Source of the DNA: a bacterium
GTDB taxonomy: Bacteria; Bacillota; Bacilli; Lactobacillales; Streptococcaceae
DNA: 64,000 bases
Assembly: GCA_905221105.1 (NCBI GenBank)
Contig: CAJNBW010000003.1
Coordinates: 119,745-183,744, forward strand
Reading direction: 5' to 3'
Position numbers and translations under genes: made by a program. A model generated the notes under the pieces. That model was not told the DNA's origin. It did no database searches and saw nothing but the letters and a program-made list of their open reading frames with translations. Within the stretch, counting starts at the first letter, position 1. Each line of letters starts with the position of its first letter. This document shows positions 44,420 to 53,986 of the stretch, in pieces.

Positions 44420-45907
44420 CTAGTCTGGCAAAATTCCGACCTGCTCTACAAAGCGCATAAAGGCTGCCTGTCCTTGCTCCGTCTGCTTATAGACTCCTGC
44501 GTCCTCCAAAACACGCGCAAAGATAGTACCTACAGAGTCCTTGACGATTTCAAGGGCTTTTTCTTTATCCGCTAGGTCTGGATGTTGAGCTTTGAGCTGG
44601 TCTGCCCATTCCTGATGATAGTCGGCAACTGTATCCCCATCTCCCACGAGATAGCTAGCGACTTGCTCTACTTCTGCTTTCAGACGTGGTGGCAAAATAG
44701 CTAAGCCCATGACCTCAATCAAGCCGATATTTTCCTTCTTGATATGTTGGACATCCTTGTGGGGATGATAGATACCATCAGGATGCTCTGACGATATCTG
44801 ATTGTCCCGCAAGACCAAGTCCAACTCAAACTGTCCGTCACGTTTACGAGCAATCGGTGTAATAGTATGGTGTGGTGTTCCATTACTTTCTGCTAAGACT
44901 TGCACACTTGGGTCTGAATACTGGCGCCATTCCTGCAAAATCTTATCAGCCAAGTTAATCAAATCCTCTTTAGAATCCGAGGTCAAACGCAGCACTGACA
45001 TGGGCCACTTGACAATCCCTGCCTTAACCTGCTCAAAGCCAGCAAAAGAGAAAGTCTTTTGCAGAGGAGCCAATTCCATAGGAAATACGTGCCGGCCTCC
45101 CTGATAGTGGTCATGAGTCAGAATAGAGCCTCCCACAATCGGCAGGTCCGCATTTGAACCCGCAAAATAGCTCGGAAACTGCTCTACGATAGCCAGCAGA
45201 CGCTCAAAACTCTGACGACTAATGGCCATAGGACGATGCTGACCATCTAAAAAGATACAGTGTTCATTAAAATAAGCATAGGGCGAATACTGGAAGCCCC
45301 ATTCCTGACCAGCCATTTCAAAACGGATAATACGGTGGTTACTACGAGCTGGGTGGTTTACCCGACCATGGTAGCCTTCATTTTCAATACAAAGCTGACA
45401 CTGAGGATAATTGCTAGCTTGCACCAACTTAGCCGCTGCAATCTCTTTCGGATCCTTTTCAGGCTTAGAGAGATTGATGGTAATCTCAAGTTCTCCGTAA
45501 TCAGATGGAACACGATAAGCGATATTCTTAGCAATGGCCTTGAGCTTGATGTAGTCGTTTTTCTGGCTAAGTTGGTAGAAATCTGCTATTGCCTGTTCGG
45601 GAGATTGGGCATAGGTTGCCCAGAAGTCACGATTAACCTGACTCGGACAAGGAGTTACCAAGTCCATCAGTTCAGCACCGAGGATTTCACGCGCAGTCTG
45701 ACTATCCTCAATCGTCTCTAATCGAACCGCCTCCTCGACCAGCTGGTCCTTGAGGTCAATCAATTTATCCAGATCCGTCTCAACTTCCAAAACACCTTCT
45801 CCCACTCGTGCCAAAACACGATTGGACAGGTAGATGCGATCCATTTCCTCAAATGAACTTTTAGTAATGACTTCTGTGATAAATGCATCTAGAATTCCCT
45901 GACTCAT
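44420..45907 (-). CDS. galT: UDP-glucose-hexose-1-phosphate uridylyltransferase
   Basis: A 495-residue Firmicute-type (class II) GalT of the Leloir pathway. The active-site region GSILTHDHYQGGRHVFPME and the upstream NYPQCQLCIENEGYHGR segment are typical. It exchanges UMP between UDP-glucose and galactose-1-phosphate. In this window a HAD gene separates it from galK; it overlaps that gene by four bases, so all three are probably one transcript. Confidence 0.95.
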   Translation of the reverse strand: MSQGILDAFITEVITKSSFEEMDRIYLSNRVLARVGEGVLEVETDLDKLIDLKDQLVEEAVRLETIEDSQTAREILGAELMDLVTPCPSQVNRDFWATYAQSPEQAIADFYQLSQKNDYIKLKAIAKNIAYRVPSDYGELEITINLSKPEKDPKEIAAAKLVQASNYPQCQLCIENEGYHGRVNHPARSNHRIIRFEMAGQEWGFQYSPYAYFNEHCIFLDGQHRPMAISRQSFERLLAIVEQFPSYFAGSNADLPIVGGSILTHDHYQGGRHVFPMELAPLQKTFSFAGFEQVKAGIVKWPMSVLRLTSDSKEDLINLADKILQEWRQYSDPSVQVLAESNGTPHHTITPIARKRDGQFELDLVLRDNQISSEHPDGIYHPHKDVQHIKKENIGLIEVMGLAILPPRLKAEVEQVASYLVGDGDTVADYHQEWADQLKAQHPDLADKEKALEIVKDSVGTIFARVLEDAGVYKQTEQGQAAFMRFVEQVGILPD

Positions 45908-46563
45908 TGATTCTCCTTCCTACTTTCTAAATAGTCTCTGACAGCATCTAAATTCTGAAAAACTTGTTCTGTTTTATTTAAGAAAGACTGTGCTGGCATT
46001 TTCAAGTCTGGAATACAAATAACCGGTATCCCTGCTCTATAGGCTGCTTCTATCCCTGCTTCACTATCCTCTAATACTAAGCAATTCTCTGGCAAAACAT
46101 TCAAATCACTGCAGGCCTTTAAAAATATATCAGGGTAAGGTTTGCTTCGCTTTACATCTTTTGCAAAAACTAGATGGTCAAATAGGGACAGTATACCATT
46201 ACTATCCAAAATCATTCTAGCTCTAGATTCAACACTTGAAGTTGCTAAAGCGATTGGAATACCTTCTCTTTGCAAAAAAGCAAGCAAATTTTTAGCACCT
46301 TTTTTTAAATTTACACCTTTAGTTAAAATTCGAGCTTCCAGTTCATAAACTTTTTCCAAGGTTTGGTCAAAGTTCCAAGGTAAATCATAGGTATCCAAAA
46401 ATCGTTGAACATTCTCCTCTTCCCTATGTCCACTGTATTCTCTAGAATATGTTTCTTCTGTGAAAGGAATTCCAAAATCTTCAAGCAATTCTTGATAAAC
46501 TTTTAGAGAAATGATCTCAGTATCAGCTAATAAGCCATCTAAATCAAATATTACAGCGTCCAT
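45904..46563 (-). CDS. HAD-superfamily sugar phosphatase / beta-phosphoglucomutase-like
   Basis: A 219-residue HAD subfamily IA protein. Motif I is FDLDGLLADTE at residue 6 (nucleophile Asp and acid/base Asp), motif II is LATSSVE, lysine is in KRSKPYPDIF, and motif IV is LEDSEAGIEAA. It could dephosphorylate a sugar phosphate or act as a mutase. It is placed inside the gal operon and is visibly more AT-rich than galT and galK, which suggests a later insertion. It might drain toxic galactose-1-phosphate, but that is inference. Confidence 0.88.
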   Translation of the reverse strand: MDAVIFDLDGLLADTEIISLKVYQELLEDFGIPFTEETYSREYSGHREEENVQRFLDTYDLPWNFDQTLEKVYELEARILTKGVNLKKGAKNLLAFLQREGIPIALATSSVESRARMILDSNGILSLFDHLVFAKDVKRSKPYPDIFLKACSDLNVLPENCLVLEDSEAGIEAAYRAGIPVICIPDLKMPAQSFLNKTEQVFQNLDAVRDYLESRKENQ

Positions 46564-46574
46564 TTACTTCTCTC

Positions 46575-47753
46575 CTAGTCTAAAACGCGAGTGCCACCTG
46601 CAACTTCAGCGATATAGAAGCTTGGAGCGTATCCAACGACTTCCTCGTAGTGCTTGCCAACAGCTTCCTTAAAGGCTTCAACAGCATCTTTTTGAACCAA
46701 GGCAATGGCACATCCGCCAAAACCTGCCCCTGTCATACGAGCACCGAGAACACCTTCTTGTTCCCAAGCTGTGTGAACAAGGGTATCCAATTCCAAGCCA
46801 GTTACTTCGTAGTCATGCTCCAGAGAAACGTGTGATGCATTCATCAAACGACCAAATGTTTCCAGATCTCCTGCTTGAAGGGCTGCTTGGGCTTTAAGAG
46901 TACGTTGGTTTTCAAGAACAGCATGGCGAGCACGTTTCAAGCGATTTTCGTCTTTAATCAGATAGCTATATTGGTCAAAGGCCCACTCGTCCAATTCACC
47001 CAAGGTCTGAATATCCAAGGATACTTGCAATTCTTCCACTGCTTTTTCACACTCAGCACGGCGTTCATTGTACTTAGAATCTGCTAGTTCACGACGTTTG
47101 TTAGTGTTCATGATAACAACGACATTGTCTTTCAAATCAAGTGGTACCAAGTCGTACTCTAAGGTATTGGTATCTAGGTAAATGGCACGTTGATCAGCTC
47201 CCATACCGATAGCAAACTGGTCCATGATACCAGAATTAACTCCGATAAAGTTGTTTTCTGTTTGTTTTCCAATTTTAACCAAATCCAAACGGTCTAGTTT
47301 TAAATCAAAGAGATGCTCTGCCACGACCCCTGTCAAAAGTTCCAAGGATGCTGAAGAAGACAAACCAGCACCATTTGGGATATTCCCATAAACATAAAAA
47401 TCAAAACCTTTATCAATCACGTGCCCAGCTTCTTGCAAGAAATGAAGAACTCCTTTTGGATAATTGGTCCAATTGTGCTCTTTTTCAAACTTGAGGTCAG
47501 CGAGAGGCACTTCGATAATACCCTTGTCCTCAAAGTTTGCGGAGTAGAAACGCAAGACTTGGTCGTCACGCTTGCGAGCTGCACCGTAAGTTCCCAAGGA
47601 AATGGCTGCTGGAAATACATGTCCACCATTATAGTCTGTGTGCTCACCAATCAAATTGATACGACCTGGTGAGAAGAAAGTTTGGTCTGCTTCTTGACCA
47701 AAAACAGCAAGAAAGTCTTTGCGAAGTGCTTCAGCAGTAAGATGTTGTGTCAT
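46575..47753 (-). CDS. galK: Galactokinase
   Basis: A 392-residue GHMP kinase phosphorylating galactose. The family signature [19 protein letters not shown] near residue 27 and the ATP motif [12 protein letters not shown] near residue 128 are intact, with [11 protein letters not shown] near the C terminus. It is the first gene of the galK-HAD-galT transcript, divergent from galR. Confidence 0.96.
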   Translation of the reverse strand: MTQHLTAEALRKDFLAVFGQEADQTFFSPGRINLIGEHTDYNGGHVFPAAISLGTYGAARKRDDQVLRFYSANFEDKGIIEVPLADLKFEKEHNWTNYPKGVLHFLQEAGHVIDKGFDFYVYGNIPNGAGLSSSASLELLTGVVAEHLFDLKLDRLDLVKIGKQTENNFIGVNSGIMDQFAIGMGADQRAIYLDTNTLEYDLVPLDLKDNVVVIMNTNKRRELADSKYNERRAECEKAVEELQVSLDIQTLGELDEWAFDQYSYLIKDENRLKRARHAVLENQRTLKAQAALQAGDLETFGRLMNASHVSLEHDYEVTGLELDTLVHTAWEQEGVLGARMTGAGFGGCAIALVQKDAVEAFKEAVGKHYEEVVGYAPSFYIAEVAGGTRVLD

Positions 47754-47792
47754 ATGAATTCTCCTTTGACTGTCCGTTAAATAATCTTAACG

Positions 47793-48922
<1,130 letters not shown>

Positions 48923-48928
48923 GATTAC

Positions 48929-48956
48929 AAAACGGCCTCTAGCAAGGCCGTTTTTT
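48929..48956. terminator. Bidirectional terminator between galR and czcD
   Basis: AAAACGGCCT / AGGCCGTTTT hairpin with T run, ending at the base before the czcD stop codon. Confidence 0.9.
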
Positions 48957-49847
48957 CTAATGATGATGCCCATGATTTGGCTCCAACTCACACACCTTTC
49001 GCTTATGCGCTTGGTGAGTTTCTAGGTCAACATCCACTTCAATGGTAATATTTTGGAAACCACAATCTTTGAGGAAAATTCGAATAGATTCTTTACAAGC
49101 TTCCATCTTCCCCATTTCTTTCATACAAACATGGACAATGGCATTTTTTTCCAAACCATCCATAGTCCAGAGATTAAGCTGATTAAGACTGGCCACATTG
49201 TCCAAGTGCTCCAGACCACTCTTTACTTGCTTGATATCAAGACCTTCTGGCACAGCATCCAAGAAAATCTTGAGCGTAGACCAAAAACGTGGAAGGGCTT
49301 TTGAAAGAATAAAGAAAGAAATGACAAGGGACAAAAGAGGATCGAGGATATACCAGTCCGTAAATCGAAGAACAATCGCCATCAGAATCACAGCCAGCCA
49401 CCCTAGGGTATCTTCCAGAAAATGCAGACTCAGAATAGACTCATTCTTTGTCTTTCCCTTACTAACCACTAGACTCGCTAAGACATTAATACTTACTGCA
49501 ATAATTCCTAACCAGAGAATCCCCTCGTCATTGACTGGTTGCGGATTTAAAATCTTCGTAACATTTTCCAAAATGACTAGAAGAGATCCTGTCATGAGTA
49601 TTATCGCTGTTACCAAGGCTCCTAGCAGACTAAACCGCTTATAGCCCAAGGTGTACTGATTATCTTCTTCACGATTAGAGATGGTCTCTAGAAAAGCTGA
49701 TATTCCAATTGCAATCGCATCTCCCAAGTCATGCACAGAGTCAGCAAGAACAGCGCTCGAACCAAATACTCCACCTGCAATAAACTCGACAATGGCATAA
49801 GTCAAATTTAAGAAAAAAGCCACCCAAACAGCATATTTTGCCTTCAT
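48957..49847 (-). CDS. czcD: Cation diffusion facilitator (zinc exporter)
   Basis: A 296-residue CDF transporter with six membrane helices. The metal site motif HDLGD in ADSVHDLGDAIAIG (helix 2) and HFLEDTLGW (helix 5) are intact, and the C terminus is histidine-rich (NHGHHH). It exports zinc, perhaps cobalt, in exchange for protons. The ATG at 49847 has AAAGGA nine bases upstream. Divergent sczA and the palindrome between them match the pneumococcal zinc-resistance locus. Confidence 0.93.
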   Translation of the reverse strand: MKAKYAVWVAFFLNLTYAIVEFIAGGVFGSSAVLADSVHDLGDAIAIGISAFLETISNREEDNQYTLGYKRFSLLGALVTAIILMTGSLLVILENVTKILNPQPVNDEGILWLGIIAVSINVLASLVVSKGKTKNESILSLHFLEDTLGWLAVILMAIVLRFTDWYILDPLLSLVISFFILSKALPRFWSTLKIFLDAVPEGLDIKQVKSGLEHLDNVASLNQLNLWTMDGLEKNAIVHVCMKEMGKMEACKESIRIFLKDCGFQNITIEVDVDLETHQAHKRKVCELEPNHGHHH

Positions 49848-49877
49848 ATTTCTCATTCCTTTGTTATAATAGATTTA

Positions 49878-49892
49878 TGAACATCTTGTTCA
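49878..49892. promoter_or_regulatory. SczA-type operator
   Basis: TGAACA-TCT-TGTTCA is a perfect palindrome just upstream of the likely czcD -10 region. A further TGAACA half-site is at 49955-49960, close to the sczA start. In pneumococcus SczA uses such sites to repress or activate czcD depending on zinc. Confidence 0.75.
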
Positions 49893-49979
49893 TTATCATT
49901 ATCCACTAAAACTCAAAGAAAGGATAGAAGCAAAAGGGCAGCTTTATTCAGTTCTGAACAATTTGCCTCAAGTGTCCAT

Positions 49980-50516
49980 ATGACTAAGATTGACCGCCGT
50001 ATCAGTAAAACAAAAAAAGCTATCTATCAAGCTTTTCTACAACTTTTGAATGCTAAGGGCTACGAGGCCACTACTGTTCAGGATATCATTGATCTCGCAG
50101 ATGTGGGACGTTCCACCTTTTACTGTCACTATGAAAGCAAGGAACTGCTTCTAGACGAGCTCTGTCGCTACCTCTTCCATCATCTCTTTGAAAGAGAGCA
50201 AGCTATTTCAACAGAGGATTATCTCACCCACCTCTTTCTGCATTTTCAGAAAAATCAAGACCATATCACCAGTTTACTATTCTCCAAAAATGACTACTTC
50301 CTTCGTCAACTCCAGAGAGAGCTGGAGCACCACGTCTATCCCATGCTGGCTGATGATTTGAAAAAAGCTCACCCAAGTCTGCCTGATTCTTATCTCCAAC
50401 ACTTAGTTGTAACCAACTTTATCGAGACATTGACCTGGTGGCTCAAAAAAGGACAAGACTTCACAGAACAGGAAGTTGTCCAGTTTTATCTAGACCTACT
50501 TATTTCTAAAAATTGA
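49980..50516 (+). CDS. sczA: TetR-family zinc-responsive regulator
   Basis: A 178-residue TetR protein; the helix-turn-helix is TTVQDIIDLADVGRSTFYCHY near residue 31. Histidines and cysteines that could bind zinc are frequent (FHHLF, HLFLHF). It is divergent from czcD. The ATG at 49980 lacks a clear ribosome site, which is odd; no better start is seen. Confidence 0.88.
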   Translation: MTKIDRRISKTKKAIYQAFLQLLNAKGYEATTVQDIIDLADVGRSTFYCHYESKELLLDELCRYLFHHLFEREQAISTEDYLTHLFLHFQKNQDHITSLLFSKNDYFLRQLQRELEHHVYPMLADDLKKAHPSLPDSYLQHLVVTNFIETLTWWLKKGQDFTEQEVVQFYLDLLISKN

Positions 50517-50576
50517 ATACAGAGTAGAACTCAGTTGTCTGATGCACAGGCTACTGAGTTTTTATCTTTTCAATAA

Positions 50577-50605
50577 TAAAAGAGGACCTACTGATCCTCT
50601 TTTCA
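50577..50605. terminator. Terminator after sczA
   Basis: AAAAGAGGA / TCCTCTTTT hairpin. A second weaker AACTCAG / CTGAGTT hairpin lies at 50529-50563. Confidence 0.75.
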
Positions 50606-50667
50606 TCATCTCAAATCCTTGATTATCAACTCTATCTGTTTTATCCCAAAACTTAAAACATCTTTTC

Positions 50668-50946
50668 CTAGTTAGGTAAGTCAGTATTCTGCTTAGCTGC
50701 CTTACTCCACTGATACCAACCAACTAAACTATTGATCAGATAAATCAGATATTTCCCTTGAATTTGCAGGCTTTCTCCCCACCAGAGATAGATAGAAAAG
50801 ACATTAGTAGCTGCCCAGAATATCCATTGTTCACGGTAAACAGCTGTCATGAGAATTTGTCCCACCCCATTGGTCGCATCTGTGATTGAATCACGATAGG
50901 GACGATTGGCACCAATAGACTGATAAATAAACCCAAAGACCAACAA
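50668..50946 (-). pseudogene. pnuC: Truncated nicotinamide mononucleotide transporter (PnuC) 3' part
   Basis: The frame encodes about 90 residues with GANRPYRDSITDATNGVGQ and FWAATNVFSIYLWWGE, the C-terminal half of PnuC-type transporters, which are normally 220-260 residues. The N-terminal half is missing; foreign sequence begins at about 50950. It is therefore a broken remnant. In pneumococcus a pnuC-like gene lies at this place after sczA, as I recall, so a later insertion probably destroyed it. Confidence 0.75.
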
Positions 50947-50991
50947 ATAGAAAAACTAACTAATTTGTTAGACCAGTAACAACGATAAGCC

Positions 50992-51219
50992 TTGCAAGAT
51001 AAAAAGTTGCTAGAAGAATACAAGGCGGAAAATGATAACTTAAAAGCCCTCAAAATGCCCTCACAGGAAACAGAATTCAAACACTTAGACAATCAATATA
51101 AAGATGAAGTGAACGCTCTTAAAGAGAAGTTGGAAAATTTGCAGGAACAAATCAAATATCAAAAAAGGATAGAAGAACAAGAAAAACCAATAAAATGGTG
51201 GGGACTATGGCGAAAATAG
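50992..51219 (+). pseudogene. Remnant of plasmid replication-associated OrfX-like (DUF536) protein
   Basis: About 75 residues form a charged coiled coil (e.g. EVNALKEKLENLQEQIKYQ) ending in KWWGLWRK. C-terminal WW/FW-K tails on coiled coils are typical of the OrfX/RepX proteins encoded after repB on lactococcal theta plasmids, where an hsdS gene often follows. Here an hsdS fragment follows and overlaps it, which supports the call. The N-terminal part is missing. Confidence 0.55.
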
Positions 51220-51368
51220 ATGATTCAGTTAAAAAGAAAGTTCCAGAATTGCGATTTAAAGGATTCACGGATGAATAGGAACAGCGTAAGTTGGGAGACG
51301 AAGTTCGAATAGTGATGGGACAGTCTCCTAATTCAGAAAATTATACTGATGATCCTAATGGGCGCTAA
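51207..51368 (+). pseudogene. hsdS: Broken hsdS (type I restriction specificity subunit) fragment
   Basis: From the ATG at 51207 the frame reads VPELRFKGFTDE, then a TAG stop at 51276-51278 where intact relatives have Trp (TGG), then EQRKLGDEV and GQSPNSENYTDD before a TAA at 51366. The VPELRFKGF-x-D-E-W-EQRKL motif is the standard start of the first target-recognition domain of HsdS. Only about 50 codons remain of roughly 400. It overlaps the orfX-like remnant as on lactococcal plasmids. Confidence 0.75.
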
Positions 51369-51592
51369 AAATGCGAAGACCTATGAAGACCTATTTTGTA
51401 TTAGTCAAACAAAAAATCCAAAAGAAATGGTATATGATTATGACCATGAAACAAAGTAAAATCAAACCGAGTGATCTGAGGAAGCACCCGATGATCATGA
51501 AACGTTATTAAACACAAAAGTCACCCATGTGAGTTCTTGCCAGAAGCTAAAGTTAATCCTTCAACCTGGAAAACCCGCAGAGGTGACTTTTT
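51369..51592 (+). other. Junction region without a recognisable gene
   Basis: This 220-base stretch between the hsdS remnant and the ECF cassette has no frame I can support; one short frame ends KPSDLRKHPMIMKRY before a TAA near 51510. AAAAGTCACC (51516-51525) and GGTGACTTTT (51582-51591) are inverted and would form a long hairpin ending the ECF transcript on the minus strand. Confidence 0.5.
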
Positions 51593-52393
51593 CTATACAT
51601 CTCGATTTTTCTGGCAATAATCATTAACCGATAAATATGTCTGTGAATCACCCAGCGACTCCGCTATGTCCATAATCCGCGGTGGTAGTAATCCCACTCG
51701 CTGGACAAGTTCGTGATTGCTGAACAATTCCCGTGGACTGCCGGAGAAGCCAAACTTCCCGTGTTCCATAACATACACCGACTCAAACTCGGCGGCGACC
51801 CAATCCATGTCATGGGTGATGGTCACAACTTGGTGGCCCGAATCAGCCAACTGATGGAAAATTGCGGTCAACTTGCGCCGGCTTTCCCAATCAAGCGACA
51901 TCATCGGCTCATCAAATAAATAAATCGCCGGATCCACTGCCAAAACTGTGGCAACACTCAACAGCTTGCGTTCCGACAATGACAGGTCATATGGACTTTC
52001 AGCTGTTTTATCATCCAAGCCAACTCTTTTTAGAGCCGCTAAAGCCCGCCTCGTAATCGTGTCGTGGTCATCCATGACCTGCGCGACACTCCACTCCACC
52101 TCTCGTTGAACGGTCGGGTTGAAAAGCTGATCGTCAGGATTCTGAAAAGTAATCCCAACCTTCAGTAACTTTTCGACTGGTTTAAGATCATTAAAATTTT
52201 CTCCATCGATCTTAATCACACCGGTTTGTGGTGTCAGCAAGCCCGTCAACAATTTGAAGAGCGTTGATTTGCCGGCACCATTTTGGCCGACAATCGCCAC
52301 CATCGAATCGGCGAAGTGTTTGTCTTCAACATCCAAGCTAAAGGACCGTTCCGGATAAGTAAACGTCAGGTGGCTCAGTTCAATTGTGGGCAT
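51593..52393 (-). CDS. ECF transporter ATPase (EcfA-like, second)
   Basis: A 266-residue ABC ATPase of the energy-coupling-factor type: Walker A GQNGAGKST near residue 37, signature LSLSERKLLSVA (non-canonical, Leu-Ser-Leu-Ser-Glu) and Walker B IYLFDEPMMSLD, with the switch histidine in TITHDMDW. It overlaps the first ATPase gene by 14 bases. Base composition is distinctly GC-richer than the streptococcal genes around it. Confidence 0.88.
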   Translation of the reverse strand: MPTIELSHLTFTYPERSFSLDVEDKHFADSMVAIVGQNGAGKSTLFKLLTGLLTPQTGVIKIDGENFNDLKPVEKLLKVGITFQNPDDQLFNPTVQREVEWSVAQVMDDHDTITRRALAALKRVGLDDKTAESPYDLSLSERKLLSVATVLAVDPAIYLFDEPMMSLDWESRRKLTAIFHQLADSGHQVVTITHDMDWVAAEFESVYVMEHGKFGFSGSPRELFSNHELVQRVGLLPPRIMDIAESLGDSQTYLSVNDYCQKNRDV

Positions 52394-53225
52394 AACGAAC
52401 CTCCTTCAGATCAGCGTAATTCACCGGATACCGGCCATCAGCCAAGTGCCAATCCATTTTTTGAGCAAGTTGCTGGATTGTCGGGGCTGGAATCTGCCAG
52501 TCAGCTGCCAAATGATTAAACACCTCACCCGGCCTGCCCTGAGCTACCATTTGACCCTCGTGCAGCACCCACACAACGTCGGCGACTTCGCACAAATCGT
52601 CAATTTCACTGGTGACAATGAAGACAGTCGTCTCTTTGACTTGGGCCAGCCATTGGAAAAATTGTCGGCGGCCAAGGGGATCCATTTGACTGGTCGGATC
52701 ATCCATAATCAAAACAGCCGGGTTAGCCGCAATCGCCGTGGCAATTGCCAACCGCTGGCTCTGACCACCGGAAAGGCTCTCGGGACGCAAATTCAGCTGT
52801 TCAATCAGCCCCATTTGCGTGGCAACTTCTTCAACCCGTTTTTGAATCAGTCCTTCAGCCATTCCCTGATTAATCAAGTCAAAGGCGATTTCATCGGCAA
52901 CCGTGTCTGCCAACCCGCTTAGTTGGCCAGCTGGATTTTGCAGTACAACTCCATTCATGGCATTATAAACGGGCCAATTGTCAGACACTCGCTGGCCAAA
53001 CATGTGCCAATCGCCCTCAATCTCAGCAGACACAATTTTGGGAATGACCCCTGCCAGCACACGGCACAAAGTCGATTTGCCGGAGTGGCTATTCCCGATA
53101 ATCCCAACCACCTGGCCGGTATGAACCTCCGCGTTAATCTGACGCAGTTGTGGTTGCTCAGTACCCGGATAACGGGTGGTCAAATTTTCAATTACAATCC
53201 GTTTATCTTCGTCCATATCTTCCAC
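52380..53225 (-). CDS. ECF transporter ATPase (EcfA-like, first)
   Basis: A 281-residue ABC ATPase with Walker A GNSHSGKST near residue 39, canonical signature LSGGQSQRLAIA and Walker B VLIMDDPTSQMD (Asp in place of the catalytic Glu). With the second ATPase it would form an asymmetric pair. Starts at 53225 or 53216 are both possible, inside the end of the T-component gene, suggesting tight coupling. Foreign base composition. Confidence 0.87.
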   Translation of the reverse strand: MEDMDEDKRIVIENLTTRYPGTEQPQLRQINAEVHTGQVVGIIGNSHSGKSTLCRVLAGVIPKIVSAEIEGDWHMFGQRVSDNWPVYNAMNGVVLQNPAGQLSGLADTVADEIAFDLINQGMAEGLIQKRVEEVATQMGLIEQLNLRPESLSGGQSQRLAIATAIAANPAVLIMDDPTSQMDPLGRRQFFQWLAQVKETTVFIVTSEIDDLCEVADVVWVLHEGQMVAQGRPGEVFNHLAADWQIPAPTIQQLAQKMDWHLADGRYPVNYADLKEVRYAHN

Positions 53226-53986
53226 CCAATCAATAAAATTGCCAATCCAGTCAGACCAATGTGCAGCGTCCGCGACAGGCGATACACGCGCTGGGAGGTT
53301 CTGACAGTCCGGTTGAGATTATCAAAACCTCTCAGTTGGAGAGAAATCGACCGCGTCATCGATTGATCCAAGGTCTTAATCACCAATGGAATTAGAACCG
53401 GCAGGACTGACTTTAATTTCTGAATCAACGTTTTTTGCGGATTGGTTCCGCGAACTTTTTGTGCCTGCTGGATTTTCCGCATATTGCGCATCATTTCCGG
53501 CAAAATATAACACACCGACATCAGAACGTAGACGGTTTTATAAGACAATCCGGACAGTTCCAAATAGGCCGCGTTTTCTGAAATACTCGTGGTCACCATA
53601 AAAAAGCCACTGGTCAAAATAATCACCAATACTCGACAACCCAGAGTGGTGGCGTAAATCAGGCCTTCTTTGTAGAACGACACCCCAAGCACAGAAAACA
53701 GCACAGTTTGATTCCGACTGTAAAATAACCCTTGGATGATCAGCATGGTGCAAATCAGAAACAGGCTGAATCCCAGCGCCTTAAAGGTGGTAGAACTCAA
53801 TTTGGAAAATAACAATAGCAGTGTTGCGACAAGAATTAATCCGGCCTGAAGCAATAAATTCATACTGGCAAAGCTCAACAACGTCATGTCCAAGATGAAC
53901 AAGAGCTTAGTAATCGGATCGATCACCTGGTACCACTTGAGCTTGACCCGTGACGCTCCAGAAATCAATGTTTTATCAGTCATCAT
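53192..53986 (-). CDS. ECF transporter transmembrane T component
   Basis: A 264-residue EcfT-like (CbiQ-family) protein with about five membrane helices and a long cytoplasmic coupling region. The segment RKIQQAQKVRGTNPQK near residue 165 is a coupling-helix type motif (Ala-Arg-Gly core), and a second such segment ISLQLRGFD follows. It couples the ATPases to the S component. Overlaps the ATPase gene by 34 bases and the S gene by four. Confidence 0.85.
   Translation of the reverse strand: MMTDKTLISGASRVKLKWYQVIDPITKLLFILDMTLLSFASMNLLLQAGLILVATLLLLFSKLSSTTFKALGFSLFLICTMLIIQGLFYSRNQTVLFSVLGVSFYKEGLIYATTLGCRVLVIILTSGFFMVTTSISENAAYLELSGLSYKTVYVLMSVCYILPEMMRNMRKIQQAQKVRGTNPQKTLIQKLKSVLPVLIPLVIKTLDQSMTRSISLQLRGFDNLNRTVRTSQRVYRLSRTLHIGLTGLAILLIGWKIWTKINGL

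Noticed and set aside
44401..44420. AGGAG / CTCCT hairpin at the galT end as a terminator
   Set aside because: Short stem with no T run on the galT strand.
50847..51092. Minus-strand frame of 81 codons over the pnuC junction
   Set aside because: It runs antisense to the orfX-like remnant and out of frame with the pnuC remnant; no domain is seen.
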